From positions 372,001 through 436,000 of the forward strand of contig NZ_FTNW01000003.1 of NCBI RefSeq assembly GCF_900156545.1: a stretch of 64,000 nucleotides of DNA, read 5' to 3'. Origin of the DNA: Aquipseudomonas alcaligenes (lineage in GTDB: Bacteria; Pseudomonadota; Gammaproteobacteria; Pseudomonadales; Pseudomonadaceae). The notes under the pieces were generated by a model, which saw only the letters and a program-made list of their open reading frames with translations, was not told the DNA's origin and did no database searches. Shown piece by piece: positions 30,301 through 38,922 of this stretch. The translations under genes and the position numbers were made by a program. Positions within the stretch are counted from its first letter, which is position 1; the number at the start of each line of letters is the position of its first letter.

Positions 30301-30441
30301 GACCGTGATCAGGGCATTTTCCATCTGTGGGTACTGGCGGATCACCAGTTTGCTGAAGGCCTGTATGCCCAGCAGGATGATCAGCAGGCTGACCACGGTC
30401 GCCAGGACCGGGCGCCGAATAAAGGGATCTGTGAAAGCCAT
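27388..30441 (-). CDS. mexW: RND multidrug efflux transporter, MexW-type
   Basis: A 1017-residue HAE1-family inner-membrane pump. It starts FTDPFIRRPVLATVVSLLI, has twelve helices in two halves and two large periplasmic loops. Proton-relay aspartates lie in TM4 (AIGLVVDDAIVVVENIHRH), and the second-half helix LVTLIGLISKHGILIVEFAN is present. It works as a trimer with an adaptor and an outer-membrane channel, exporting drugs by proton antiport. The adaptor gene is directly upstream; no outer-membrane channel gene is present, as in P. aeruginosa mexVW, which borrows OprM. Location near colRS supports the MexW assignment. Confidence 0.85.
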   Translation of the reverse strand: MAFTDPFIRRPVLATVVSLLIILLGIQAFSKLVIRQYPQMENALITVTTAYPGANAETIQGYITQPLQQSLASAEGIDYMTSSSQQNFSTISIYARIGADTDRLFTELLAKANEVKNQLPQDAEDPVLSKEAADASALMYVSFYSDQLSNPQITDYLSRVIQPKLATLPGMAEAEILGNQVFAMRLWLDPVKMAAYGIAATDVTSAVQRYNFLAAAGEVKGQYVVTSINATTDLKSAEAFGAIPVKTDGDSRVLVRDIARVEMGAANYDSISSFDGIPSVYIAIKGTPSANPLDVIKHVRAALPELEAQLPPSLKVSIAYDATEFIRASIDEVVKTLAEAVLIVIVVVFLFLGAFRSVLIPVITIPLSMIGVLFFMQLMGYSINLLTLLAMVLAIGLVVDDAIVVVENIHRHIEEGKTPFDAAIEGAREIAVPVISMTITLAAVYAPIGFLEGLTGALFKEFALTLAGAVIISGVVALTLSPMMCSKLLRHEENPSGLAHKLDLIFDSLKRRYQKALHGTLNTRPVVLVFAAIVLCLIPVLLMFSKSELAPEEDQGIVFLFANAPQPTNLDYMNAYTDQFVKIFKEFPEYYSSFQINGFNGVQSGIGGFLLKPWDERERTQMELLPIVQGRLNDIPGLQIFGFNLPSLPGTGEGLPFQFVINTPNDYESLLQVAERVKQKAMESGKFAFLNVDLAFDKPEVVVDIDREKAAQMGVSMQDLGATLAILLGEGEINRFTIDGRSYKVIAQVERAYRDNPGWLSNYYVKSESGQMVPLGTLIKVSDRARPTKLNQFQQLNAAIIEGVPIVSMGEAVETVAQIAREEAPRGYTFDYAGASRQYIQEGSALYATFGLALAIIFLVLAAQFESFRDPLVILVTVPLSICGALIPIFLGFSSMNIYTQVGLVTLIGLISKHGILIVEFANQLRRDKGLSIREAIEEAASIRLRPVLMTTAAMVFGMVPLILATGAGAVSRFDIGLVIATGMSIGTLFTLFVLPCVYTLLASPDKAPKPVGIAAH

Positions 30442-30516
30442 GCTTGGCTCCTGGAGTCTGAGTCGGTGCGGGCTGCTGATGCAGGCCCGCCCCTATGATC
30501 AGTACTTGGCTTGGAC

Positions 30517-31644
30517 CTACTTGAGGACCTGGGCCTGGTCTTCGACGATGGCCACGTGGGCGCCATTGTCGAGCTTGAGCTGGCCGGCCGTGACTACCTG
30601 CTCGCCGGCCTGCAGGCCCTTGAGCACCAGTACCTGGCCGTCACGGCGCTCACCGGTTTCGACGAAGCGGCGCTCGACCACCAGTCGCGGCTGGCCTTTG
30701 TCGTCTTTGACCACGGCGCCTTTGTCGTCCTTCTGCTCGCTGATCACGTATACCGAGTTGCCGTAGAGGGTGTAGGTGATGGCGGTTTCCGGCACCAGTA
30801 CCTGCGGCTGCTCGCCTGGCAGCAGTACTTCCAGGTTGGCGAACATACCCGGCAGCAGCTTGTTGTCCGGGTTGGGCAGCATGGCGCGGACCTGTACGTT
30901 GCGCGTGGTTTCCTCGACCTTGGGGTTGAGTGCGCTGATCTCGCCGCTGAAGACCTCGCCTGGGTAGGCGGCCAGCGACAGGCGCACACGCTGGCCGATG
31001 GCCAGCTTCGGGTAGTCCTGTTCCGGCAGGAAGAAGTCGACGTACAGCCTGGACAGGTCCTGCAGGGTGGCGAAGGAGGTGCCGGGGCTCAGGTAGTCAC
31101 CGGTGTCCACCTGGCGAATGCCGATGGTGCCGGCGAACGGCGCAAGGATGCGCTTCTTGTCCAGCTCGGCCTTGAGCTGGGTGACGCTGGCCTCGGCCTT
31201 GAGCAGTTCGGCGTTGAGGCGGTCGAACTCGCTCTTGGAGATGGCCTGGCGCTTGATCAGGTCCTGGCCGCGCTGATATTCGACGCGGGCCAGGGCACGC
31301 ACCGCCTCGGCGGTGGCGAGGATGGCGCGCTCGACCTCGCTGTCCAGCTGTAGCAGCGGCTGGCCGAGGCTGACCTTCTCGCCGGACTGGAACAGCACTT
31401 CCTTGACCGTGCCCAGCACCTCGGCGGTCAGGTCAACACCCTGATAGGCCTTGAGCGTGCCGATGGCCGGCAGTCGGCTCTGCCAGGCTTGTTCACGGGC
31501 GACAGCGGCGGACACGCTGATGGCCGGCTGTGGCGCCGAGAACATCTGAATCTGCTGGTAGATGGAGAAGCCTTTATAGGCGGCGAGGGCGAGCACCACG
31601 GCGAGCACGACGCCCAGCATGATGAGCATGCGGCGGAGCAACAT
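30517..31644 (-). CDS. mexV: RND periplasmic adaptor protein, MexV-type
   Basis: A 375-residue membrane fusion protein with an N-terminal membrane anchor (about 7-24). A biotinyl-lipoyl half motif is GTVKEVLFQSGEKVSLGQPLLQLD and its partner is LAPFAGTIGIRQVDTGDYLSPG. An alpha-hairpin lies between these (about 110-150), and a beta-barrel and membrane-proximal domain follow. It bridges MexW to an outer-membrane channel. A sigma-70 promoter with an overlapping palindrome lies 50-80 bases upstream. The gap to mexW is 75 bases. Confidence 0.86.
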   Translation of the reverse strand: MLLRRMLIMLGVVLAVVLALAAYKGFSIYQQIQMFSAPQPAISVSAAVAREQAWQSRLPAIGTLKAYQGVDLTAEVLGTVKEVLFQSGEKVSLGQPLLQLDSEVERAILATAEAVRALARVEYQRGQDLIKRQAISKSEFDRLNAELLKAEASVTQLKAELDKKRILAPFAGTIGIRQVDTGDYLSPGTSFATLQDLSRLYVDFFLPEQDYPKLAIGQRVRLSLAAYPGEVFSGEISALNPKVEETTRNVQVRAMLPNPDNKLLPGMFANLEVLLPGEQPQVLVPETAITYTLYGNSVYVISEQKDDKGAVVKDDKGQPRLVVERRFVETGERRDGQVLVLKGLQAGEQVVTAGQLKLDNGAHVAIVEDQAQVLK

Positions 31645-31694
31645 ATCCGAATCCTTGGCGGGCGGAGAGGGGGCCTTTGACAGGCGAAGCCGGC

Positions 31695-31723
31695 ACCATA
31701 GTGCTACTTGACTGGCAAGTCAA
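31695..31723 (-). promoter_or_regulatory. mexV promoter with an overlapping palindromic operator
   Basis: On the minus strand a -35 TTGACT (31723-31718), a 17-base spacer and a -10 TATGGT (31700-31695) form a good sigma-70 promoter about 44 bases before the mexV start after initiation. The inverted repeat TTGACT-GGCA-AGTCAA (31708-31723) covers the -35. That is a classic arrangement for a TetR- or MarR-type repressor. No such regulator gene is in the window. Confidence 0.65.
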
Positions 31724-31793
31724 AAGCCGGGGATTTGCAAAAGGTTGCCAGGTCATTATCGCGCAACAGATCGTTGCAAGAACCACACAGATA

Positions 31794-31830
31794 GCCGCAG
31801 AAACGATCTCTCCCTGTATCGTTTCGCGGC
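31794..31830 (-). terminator. Hairpin downstream of the chemoreceptor gene
   Basis: GAAACGAT (about 31800-31807) and ATCGTTTC (31818-31825), extended by GCCGC/GCGGC, form a stem with a 10-base loop, about 14 bases past the chemoreceptor stop. No T-run follows on the minus strand, so termination there is uncertain. Confidence 0.4.
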
Positions 31831-31843
31831 ACTTTGAGGCGGG

Positions 31844-33469
31844 TCAGGAGCCCAAGCGGCGGGTGACCTCGTTCAGCTCCCCGGACAGGCTGTGCAGCGT
31901 ATTGCTGGCGGCTTGGGTGCGCTCGACGTTGTCCTGATTGGCGCTGGCGATGGCGGTGATTTCCGTGAGGTTGCGCGAGATGTCCTCGGCCACCGAGGTT
32001 TGCTCCTCGGCGGCGGTGGCAATCTGCCGGTTCATGTCGCGGATGGCCTCCACCGCAGCGGTGATGCGTTCGAGCATGGCGCCGGCCTGGGTCACCTGAG
32101 TGACGCCCTCCTCGCTGCGGCTCTGACCGCTCTCGATGGCGCGTACGGCGTTGAGTGCGCCGGTTTGCACCGTATCGATGATCTGGTTGATCTCGGCGGT
32201 GGACTCGGCGGTGCGCTGAGCCAGGTGGCGTACTTCGTCCGCTACCACGGCAAAGCCACGGCCCTGCTCGCCGGCGCGCGCGGCTTCGATGGCGGCGTTG
32301 AGTGCCAGCAGGTTGGTCTGCTCAGCGATGCCGCGGATCACCTCCAGCACCTTGCCGATGCGTCCACTGTCGGCCTCCAGGCGACGGATCACCTCGGCGG
32401 TGTTGGCGATCTCGCCACGCATGCCGGTGATGGTCTGGATGGTCGATTCCATGACTTTTCCGCCCTGGCGGGCTGAGCTGTCCGCGTCATCAGCCGCGTG
32501 CGCGGCCTCGACGGCGTGACGTGCCACTTCCTGTGCGGTGGCCGACATCTCGTGCATGGCGGTGGCGACCTGATCGGTACGCTCGAACTGTTCGTTGATG
32601 CCCAGCGTCATGCGCGAGGCAATCTGGTTCAGCTCGCCGCTGGCGTTATCCAGGTTATTGCTGCTCAGGCGCAGGCTTTCCGTGGTGCTGGCGAGGAAAT
32701 CCCGCAGCTTATTGGCCGCGCGCGCCAGCAGGCCCAGTTCGTCATGCCGGTTGGACTCCACGCGCTGGTCGAAGCGCCCGTGGCTGAGCTGATCGACATG
32801 ATTGATCAGGTGGCGAATCGGAATGATCAGATGGCGATTGACCAGCCACAGGCTGAACAACGCGACCACCACGCTGGCGCCAAGCATGATCAGGGTGCCC
32901 AGCAGAATGGTGCGTTCCGCCGCGCCATTGATCTGCTTGGCCTGCGCCAGGCTCTGCTCGTGCAACTGGCTGACCAGCTTGCTCATCTGCTCGCTGGTGG
33001 CGCGGTCGATGCCCTTGACCGCAGCATCACCGACCTTGCTGTCGCCGCCAGCGGCGACAAAGGCATCGCGCCCCTTGCGGTAGTTGGCGCCCAGGGTCTG
33101 GTGCTCGCTGCGTAGGCGTTCCACCTGATTCCTCAGCGCGGCATCGTCTTTGGCCAGCACGGCCAGTTCACCGAGGATGTCCTGCACCTTGCGTTCCTGG
33201 GTTTCGAACTGCCCCCAGAATTTGTTCAGGTTCTCGCTATCCTGGCCGCGCAACAGAACGTTTTTCCATTCCTGTACCTGGATCTTGAATTCGACGTTGG
33301 CCGAGTCCACCAGCCGGGAGGCCTCCAGCGGCCCTCCCAGCAAGTCGCGGTAGGCCTGCAAGCCGCCGGACAGGAAGCTGAAGCAGGCCAGGGCGGTGAC
33401 CAGGATCAGTGCCAGGCTACCGCCAAGCAGGGCGAGTATTTGAGCGCGCAGGGATTTCTGCAGGAACAT
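31844..33469 (-). CDS. Methyl-accepting chemotaxis protein
   Basis: A 541-residue chemoreceptor. A membrane helix (about 10-35) is followed by a periplasmic four-helix-bundle-type ligand domain (about 36-190), a second helix (about 188-210) and HAMP. The long coiled-coil signalling domain has the hairpin tip [20 protein letters not shown], then [18 protein letters not shown]. There is no C-terminal CheR-tethering pentapeptide. The ligand cannot be told from sequence. It lies between mexV and the imelysin/iron cluster on the same strand with about 200-base gaps on both sides, so it is probably its own transcript. Confidence 0.93.
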   Translation of the reverse strand: MFLQKSLRAQILALLGGSLALILVTALACFSFLSGGLQAYRDLLGGPLEASRLVDSANVEFKIQVQEWKNVLLRGQDSENLNKFWGQFETQERKVQDILGELAVLAKDDAALRNQVERLRSEHQTLGANYRKGRDAFVAAGGDSKVGDAAVKGIDRATSEQMSKLVSQLHEQSLAQAKQINGAAERTILLGTLIMLGASVVVALFSLWLVNRHLIIPIRHLINHVDQLSHGRFDQRVESNRHDELGLLARAANKLRDFLASTTESLRLSSNNLDNASGELNQIASRMTLGINEQFERTDQVATAMHEMSATAQEVARHAVEAAHAADDADSSARQGGKVMESTIQTITGMRGEIANTAEVIRRLEADSGRIGKVLEVIRGIAEQTNLLALNAAIEAARAGEQGRGFAVVADEVRHLAQRTAESTAEINQIIDTVQTGALNAVRAIESGQSRSEEGVTQVTQAGAMLERITAAVEAIRDMNRQIATAAEEQTSVAEDISRNLTEITAIASANQDNVERTQAASNTLHSLSGELNEVTRRLGS

Positions 33470-33648
33470 GGGGGGAACCTCGTGGGTGGAAGCCCTCCGC
33501 CACCCGGATGGGGGCGGGATTACGGATATCCTTATCGGCCGGCCGTGGCAGGCGAGTGACAGCGATCTACGCCATCTGTCTCAGTATAGGTCGGCAGTTT
33601 GATGCTGGCCTGAAGTCCCAGCTCGCGCGGGTTAACGCCGCGCAGTCG

Positions 33649-34743
33649 TCAGGCGAGGCGCAAATGGTTGTCCCAGAGCCCCGCAGGCAGCTCCAATGGG
33701 CGCGCGGTGATGGTCTCGCCGCGACAGTCGTAGAGGCGGCAGCGGCCCTGGCCGGAGGTGACCACGAAGCCATCTGCAACTGCGCCGACTCCCGCGCAGT
33801 CCGGCAGCGGCGCATCCAGCAGCAGTTCGGTGCTGTCCAGGTGCCAGACGAAGAAGCGGTTGCCGCGCGGTGCGGTCAGCGCCAGCAGGCGCAGCTCGTC
33901 GTGGATCGCCAGGCTGGCGGTGTACTGGTTCATCGCCGCGCGCTGTGCCTCGCCCAGGGGGAAGGGCTGGAATGCCTTGCCAGGGCGCTTGATCGCCAGT
34001 AACGGCACGCTGTCCTGCGGGTCGCCCTCGTACTGCTGGCCGGAGACGACGGTGCCGTCGGCGGCCACGGCCAGGTGACGCACGCTGTTCATCTGCTGCG
34101 GCAACCTCTCCTTGCTGATCAGGCTGCCATCGCGGCGCATCAGCACCAGGCTCGGCTCCATGGCGTCGAGATTCATCATTACTCGACTGTCGGCCTCGGT
34201 GCGAATGCCGCCGTTGGCCACCACCAGCTCCTCGCCGCCGGGCAGCCACAGCAGTTGGTGCGGCCCTACGCCGTGGGTCGTGTGTTCGCCCACCCGCTGC
34301 AGCCGGTTGCTCTGCAGGCGATAGACGCCGAGCACGCCACGGCCGGGCTCGTGGGTGTCGTTCTCGGTGCTGTAGAACCATTCGCCTTTCCTGTGAAACA
34401 GGCCGTGGCCGTAGAAGTGGCGGTCCGGCGCCGAGGCCAGCGTCTGCAGCAGGCGGCCGTCGCGGGTGTCGATCAGATAACTTTCTCGACTCGGCCGGCG
34501 GCCGACAAACACGGCCAGCGGCAGGCTGGGGTGTGGCACCACGTCGTGGCAACGCTCGGCGACGCGGGTGGCGAATGCTTGGCTGCCGTCCAGACGGTAG
34601 CCGACGGCATAGTGATTACCGTCTACATCATTGCGGGCCGAGAGCAGCAGCGGTTGAGGGCCATGGCCGAGCAACTTCCAGCCACCCAGCGCGCCTGCTG
34701 CCAGGGCCAGGCTGCCGAGACCGATAAAGGCTCTGCGCTTCAT
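33649..34743 (-). CDS. DUF1513 beta-propeller-like periplasmic protein
   Basis: A 364-residue protein. It starts MKRRAFIGLGSLALAAGALGG, where the twin Arg and hydrophobic run suggest a Tat signal, although the motif is incomplete. The body has repeated propeller-like blades: HYAVGYRLDGSQAF, YGHGLFHRKGEWFYSTEND, GPHQLLWLPGGEELVVANGG. DUF1513 proteins accompany imelysins and di-haem oxidoreductases in iron-regulated clusters. The role is unknown; iron binding or a scaffold function is conceivable. It starts one base past the stop of the upstream imelysin gene, so the two are tightly coupled. Confidence 0.87.
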   Translation of the reverse strand: MKRRAFIGLGSLALAAGALGGWKLLGHGPQPLLLSARNDVDGNHYAVGYRLDGSQAFATRVAERCHDVVPHPSLPLAVFVGRRPSRESYLIDTRDGRLLQTLASAPDRHFYGHGLFHRKGEWFYSTENDTHEPGRGVLGVYRLQSNRLQRVGEHTTHGVGPHQLLWLPGGEELVVANGGIRTEADSRVMMNLDAMEPSLVLMRRDGSLISKERLPQQMNSVRHLAVAADGTVVSGQQYEGDPQDSVPLLAIKRPGKAFQPFPLGEAQRAAMNQYTASLAIHDELRLLALTAPRGNRFFVWHLDSTELLLDAPLPDCAGVGAVADGFVVTSGQGRCRLYDCRGETITARPLELPAGLWDNHLRLA

Positions 34744-35805
34744 TCAGTCACCGTCGTGGGCATTGAAGCCCAGCTGGATACCGAGCACCTTGGCCAGTTC
34801 TCCGCCCTGCAGGCGGTGGATTTGGTCGAGGGCGTCGTAGACGGCATTCAACTCGGCACGGCCTGCTTCATCGGCGAGCAGTTCGCCGAGTGGACGCTGC
34901 AGGGCGGCCAGTTGTTGACGGGTGGTGGCGTACTGCTGGTCGATGCGTTCGGCCAGTTCCTGCTGGTCGTCGCCCAGCAGGCTGCGCAGGCCGTCCTGAT
35001 CGGTACCCAGCCACAGACGCTCGGCGCTGGCCAGGGCGGCGGCCAGGCTGGCCAGGCTGGCGTTGCTGCGCCAGAACTCGGCCTGGTAGGGCTGCGGGAC
35101 GCCCTTGCTCTGGCGGCCAAGGGCGGCGCCGAGCTTCTTCTTCATGCCGTCGAGAGCATTGACCTGAGCACGCAGCAGTTCGGCCACTGCTTCGGGGGCT
35201 TCGGCGTAGCGGGTGTTGGGGAATGCACGCAGCTGTGCGGCCATGCCGTCCTTGGCCTGCCACTGGTCGAGCACCGCGCCGGAGAGTTTCTGCTGGTGTG
35301 CGCCAATGCCGATCAGCAGCGGGCAGTAGCGGGCCTTCTGGGCGGCGTCGGAGAGGTCGATGGCGGCGTCGAACAGCACGTATTCATAGGCGGTCAGACC
35401 CTGCAGCACCACGCTGGCCTGTTCCACGTCAGCCTGGCTGAGCTGCGGCTTGTTCTTCAGCAGGGCCTCGACCTGGCGCTGGACCAGGTTCTTCTTGTCT
35501 GGCCAGAACTGTACCTGCCAGGCGCGGTTGCCTTCGGCCAGCGGGCCGATCAGCAGCGGCTGCAGGGCCGCCCAGCTGGCCGCGTCGGTGAGGAACACCT
35601 GTTGCGCGGCGCCGAGGTCCTGCTGGCCGGCGCAGAAGGCCTGGGCGCTTTCGGCGAGTTTCTGGTTGGACTGGTGCCAGGCGCCGTAGGCCGGCAGCAG
35701 CACGCTATCGGTGAGGGTGGCGCTGACGCGCTGCTGCGGGTCCTGCGGGCTGCAGGCGGCGAGACCGAGGGCGAGCAGGGCGATGGCGAAGGGGGAGCGG
35801 TGCAT
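34744..35805 (-). CDS. Imelysin-family lipoprotein
   Basis: A 353-residue protein with lipobox LGLAAC (Cys18). The imelysin (M75) fold is helical; this member is the shorter, divergent type beginning SATLTDSVLLPAYGAW and including LTAYEYVLFD where classical members have GxHxxE. The histidine of that motif is absent, so metal or peptidase function should not be assumed. AAGGAG precedes the start at 35805. It lies between the di-haem protein (10-base gap) and the DUF1513 gene, and is probably part of a periplasmic iron-uptake operon. Confidence 0.88.
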   Translation of the reverse strand: MHRSPFAIALLALGLAACSPQDPQQRVSATLTDSVLLPAYGAWHQSNQKLAESAQAFCAGQQDLGAAQQVFLTDAASWAALQPLLIGPLAEGNRAWQVQFWPDKKNLVQRQVEALLKNKPQLSQADVEQASVVLQGLTAYEYVLFDAAIDLSDAAQKARYCPLLIGIGAHQQKLSGAVLDQWQAKDGMAAQLRAFPNTRYAEAPEAVAELLRAQVNALDGMKKKLGAALGRQSKGVPQPYQAEFWRSNASLASLAAALASAERLWLGTDQDGLRSLLGDDQQELAERIDQQYATTRQQLAALQRPLGELLADEAGRAELNAVYDALDQIHRLQGGELAKVLGIQLGFNAHDGD

Positions 35806-35815
35806 GTCGAACTCC

Positions 35816-37228
35816 TTACAGGGAGTTGAGGAAGGCCAGCAGCGCGCCGCGCTCGCTGGCATCGAATTGGCTGACGGCCTGCCGCGCCTGTTCGGCTTCG
35901 CCGCCATGCCAGAGGATGGCCTCCAGCAGGTTGCGCGCACGACCATCATGCAGGAACTGGGTGTGGCCATTGACCGTCTTGGTCAGGCCGATGCCCCAGA
36001 GCGGCGCGGTGCGCCACTGCCGGCCACTGGCCTGGAACTCCGGGCGGCCATCGGCCAGGCCTTCGCCCATGTCGTGCAGCAGCAGGTCGCTGTAGGGACG
36101 GATGGTCTGCCGGGCCAGTTCCGGCTCGGCGGCATCTGCTGCAGTGACGAAGCTGGGCGTATGGCATTTGCCGCAGCCGGCCGCCGTGAACAGCTGTTTG
36201 CCCCGGCGCACCTCCAGAGCGTCTACGTCCCGGCGCGCCGGGACGGCCAGGTTGCGTGTGTAGAACAGCACGCTGGCGAGGATGGTGTCACTGACCTCGG
36301 GCTGGCCGCCATGCGGCATGGCGCGGCAGTCGGCCTGCGCCGCCGTGCATTCGTCGTGGGGCAGCAGGCGGGTGGTCAGGCCCATGTCGCTGGAGAAGGC
36401 GTGCACGTTCTGCTGGTTGAGGTTGGGCTGGCCGGCCTTCCAGCCGAAGCGACCGAGTACGGTCGTGCCACGGGCATCGTCCCAGACCCGGTTGGCCACC
36501 CCGCGGATGCCGTCGCCGTCGCGATCCTGCGGGTCTTCGCCGGCCAGGATCGCGCTCTCGGGAATCGCTTCAAGCAGGCCCAGGCCGATCATCGGCGGGG
36601 CTACCCGGGCGGAGAACAGGGTGTCGGCGTGCATCTCGCCGTAGCCGAGCTGGCTGATCTGCAGGCGCGGCTTGCGTAGCTCCACCTGGGTGCCGTCGCC
36701 GAGGGTCACCGTCAGCAGGTCGTACGCCACGCGGACCTTGCCCTCGGGCGCCACGCCGGGGTTGCTCATGTCCTGCAGCTGGCCGCCGTAGACCGGCTCG
36801 GGCACCACGCCCTGGCGGCGCAGCAGCTCGGCGTGAGCGGCTGAGTCATTCGCGGGAATGGACAGGCGTACCAGCATCGAAGCGGCGCTGGCGGCGTTCG
36901 CTGCCGGCGGATGGCCGCGGCCATCCTTGATATGGCAGTTCTGGCAGGCATTGGTGTTGAACAGCGGCCCCAGGCCGTCGCGCGCCGTGGTGGTGGACGG
37001 GGCGATCACCCAGGGGTTACGGAAGAAGCTGTTGCCCACCGCGAAGTCCAGGCGGCGCGACGGTGACAGGTTGGCGGAGGGCAGGGAGAACGCATTGCGG
37101 TCGGCCTGGTGCACCGTGGTGGCGCCGCCGGACAGGGCTTCGCCGGGTTCTGCCGGTGCCGGTGTGCGTTCGCAGGCCGAAAGAAGCAGGGCCAGCGGCA
37201 GGAGGCAGAGGCGCAGCGCGGGGGGCAT
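35816..37228 (-). CDS. Di-haem oxidoreductase (DHOR) lipoprotein
   Basis: A 470-residue predicted lipoprotein (lipobox LLLSAC, Cys19). It has two c-type haem motifs: CQNCH at 95-99 in an N-terminal domain, and CGKCH around residue 360. The region GLGPLFNTNACQNCHIKDGRG is typical of the putative di-haem thiol oxidoreductase / DUF1111 family. Members are related to MauG-type peroxidases. Here it is embedded between two imelysin genes, suggesting redox chemistry on iron or haem at the cell surface or in the periplasm. Confidence 0.9.
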   Translation of the reverse strand: MPPALRLCLLPLALLLSACERTPAPAEPGEALSGGATTVHQADRNAFSLPSANLSPSRRLDFAVGNSFFRNPWVIAPSTTTARDGLGPLFNTNACQNCHIKDGRGHPPAANAASAASMLVRLSIPANDSAAHAELLRRQGVVPEPVYGGQLQDMSNPGVAPEGKVRVAYDLLTVTLGDGTQVELRKPRLQISQLGYGEMHADTLFSARVAPPMIGLGLLEAIPESAILAGEDPQDRDGDGIRGVANRVWDDARGTTVLGRFGWKAGQPNLNQQNVHAFSSDMGLTTRLLPHDECTAAQADCRAMPHGGQPEVSDTILASVLFYTRNLAVPARRDVDALEVRRGKQLFTAAGCGKCHTPSFVTAADAAEPELARQTIRPYSDLLLHDMGEGLADGRPEFQASGRQWRTAPLWGIGLTKTVNGHTQFLHDGRARNLLEAILWHGGEAEQARQAVSQFDASERGALLAFLNSL

Positions 37229-37416
37229 CGGTAAAAACCTGAACGGATAATCAGGCGGGCAATCTTAGCAGGCTAATGGAGGTCAAATAAGAGGAATTAG
37301 CGTTTGTGCCTCGGCCAGATTGTCGCGGGGAGGCATTGATTCGGGGGCATTGCTCGCGTGCATAAAAAAACGGATGCGCCTTGTGGGCGCATCCGTTCTG
37401 CACAGTTCTGCGGGTA

Positions 37417-38748
37417 TCAGAACTGGTGATCGGCGGTATCCGGGTTCAGGTCGCTGATGCCCAGGGTGGCGGAGGCCTTTTCGATCGCCGCGGTCTGCTT
37501 TACCAGGGCGGCGATGGCATCGCGGACCTTCTGCTGGCCTTCCTTGTTTTCGGCGGCGATCAGTTGGTCGAAGTGCAGGTTGTTCTTCTCAGCGCTGTCG
37601 ACCAGCACCTGCAGCTTGGCTTCGGTGGCTTCCAGGTCGGCCTTCAGGGTGGCATCGGCCTGGGCATCCAGCTTGGCAACCAGGGCCGACAGGCTCGGAC
37701 CGCTCAGGGTGGTGCCGTCGACCTTCTTGTATTCGCCCAGATAGACGTTGCGAATGCCCTTGCCGTTGTAGAAGTGCGAGTTGTGGGTGTTGTCGCTGAA
37801 GCAGTCGTGCTCGTCCTCGGTGGAGTTGGCTTCCAGGGCGACCTTCATGCGCTCGCCGGCCAGCTCGCCAAGGGACAGGCTGCCCATGCCGAACAGCATC
37901 TTGCGCAGGCCGCTCTCGGCCGGCTCGGCCTCCAGCTTGGCGCGGTAGTTGTCGGCGCTGCCGGCCTGCCACTGCACGACCATGCTGTCCAGGTCGGCGA
38001 CCAGTAGGTCGGTGGCGGCTTTCAGGTAGGCGCGGCGACGCTCGTTGTGCTCGCCGGTAGCGCCGGCGCCGACGATGAAGTCGCTGGCCGGGCGGGCGCC
38101 GGCACCCGGGTTGGTACCGTTCAGGTCCTGGCCCCAGAGGAGGAACTCGATGGCGTGGTAGCCGGTGGCGACGTTGGCTTCGGAGCCGCCCAGCTCGTTC
38201 AGCTCGGCCAGCTTCTCGCCGGTGATCTCGCTGACGTCGATCTTGTCTTCGCCGACCTGGAGGGTGGTGTTGGCAATGATGTTGGCGCTGGCGCCCGGGT
38301 TGCCCAGGGCGTGCTGATAGTCCTTGGCCACGTAGTCGATCAGGCCCTCGTCCAGCGGCCAGGCATTGAGCTGGCCTTCCCAGTCGTCAACCACGGCGTT
38401 GCCGAAGCGGAAGACTTCGGTCTGCATGTAAGGCACACGGGCAGCCAGCCAGGCCTGCTTGGCGGCCTTCAGGGTGTCTTCGCTGGGGTTGGCCAGCAGG
38501 GCGTCGATGGCGCTCTGCAGTTGCTTGCCGGTGCTGGCGGCATCGCTGAATACGGCGAAGGCGAGGTCGGCATAGTGGCTGACTACGGCCTTGGCGGCGG
38601 CTTCCTCGACCTTGCCGGCTGCCGCGGTGTTGGCCGCGGCCGGCGCGGTAGCCTGCGGCGCTGTGGCCTCTTGCTTGTCATCGCCGCAGCCGGCGAGGGA
38701 AATGGCAAGAGCCAGCAGGCCGGCGGTGGCCAGGGGCATGCGAGTCAT
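37417..38748 (-). CDS. icmP: Imelysin / iron-regulated protein (IcmP-type)
   Basis: A 443-residue lipoprotein (lipobox ISLAGC, Cys21) with an Ala-rich linker and then a two-repeat helical imelysin domain. The M75 motif GYHAIEFLLWGQD (HxxE) is intact. The region EDEHDCFSDNTHNSHFYNGKG matches IrpA/imelysin proteins. The P. aeruginosa homologue was reported as an insulin-cleaving metalloprotease, while structural work favours iron-uptake roles. The start at 38748 follows AAGGAC. A good Fur box lies about 60-80 bases upstream, consistent with iron control of the downstream genes. Confidence 0.87.
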   Translation of the reverse strand: MTRMPLATAGLLALAISLAGCGDDKQEATAPQATAPAAANTAAAGKVEEAAAKAVVSHYADLAFAVFSDAASTGKQLQSAIDALLANPSEDTLKAAKQAWLAARVPYMQTEVFRFGNAVVDDWEGQLNAWPLDEGLIDYVAKDYQHALGNPGASANIIANTTLQVGEDKIDVSEITGEKLAELNELGGSEANVATGYHAIEFLLWGQDLNGTNPGAGARPASDFIVGAGATGEHNERRRAYLKAATDLLVADLDSMVVQWQAGSADNYRAKLEAEPAESGLRKMLFGMGSLSLGELAGERMKVALEANSTEDEHDCFSDNTHNSHFYNGKGIRNVYLGEYKKVDGTTLSGPSLSALVAKLDAQADATLKADLEATEAKLQVLVDSAEKNNLHFDQLIAAENKEGQQKVRDAIAALVKQTAAIEKASATLGISDLNPDTADHQF

Positions 38749-38808
38749 GGCGAAGTCCTTGTATGGTGATTGGGAAGGCCGTGCAAATGCATCGGAAAAC
38801 CGCCCAAT

Positions 38809-38827
38809 AATGCGAAAGATTTGCATT
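38809..38827 (-). promoter_or_regulatory. Candidate Fur box upstream of icmP
   Basis: On the minus strand AATGCAAATCTTTCGCATT matches the Fur-operator style AATGCGAATCATTCTCATT at 16 of 19 positions by eye. It has the AATGC/GCATT inverted ends. It lies 61-79 bases before the icmP start. A second palindrome, TTTGCATTTTATGCAAA, overlaps it. Confidence 0.68.
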
Positions 38828-38922
38828 TTATGCAAAGGCGATTTGATCTCACCTCCGGTGTCAGGCAGTAGACGCCTTGCCCGGCATCGCTAGAATGCCG
38901 GCAGTTCACAAGGAGTGTTGCC

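Noticed and set aside
28888..30498. Long plus-strand frame (536 codons) opposite mexW
   Set aside because: It is a His/Gly/Gln-rich shadow of a complete RND transporter on the minus strand.
34744..38748. Treating the imelysins as confirmed insulin-cleaving metalloproteases
   Set aside because: Only the first has HxxE, and later structural views of the family favour iron-related roles. Protease activity is not supported by sequence.
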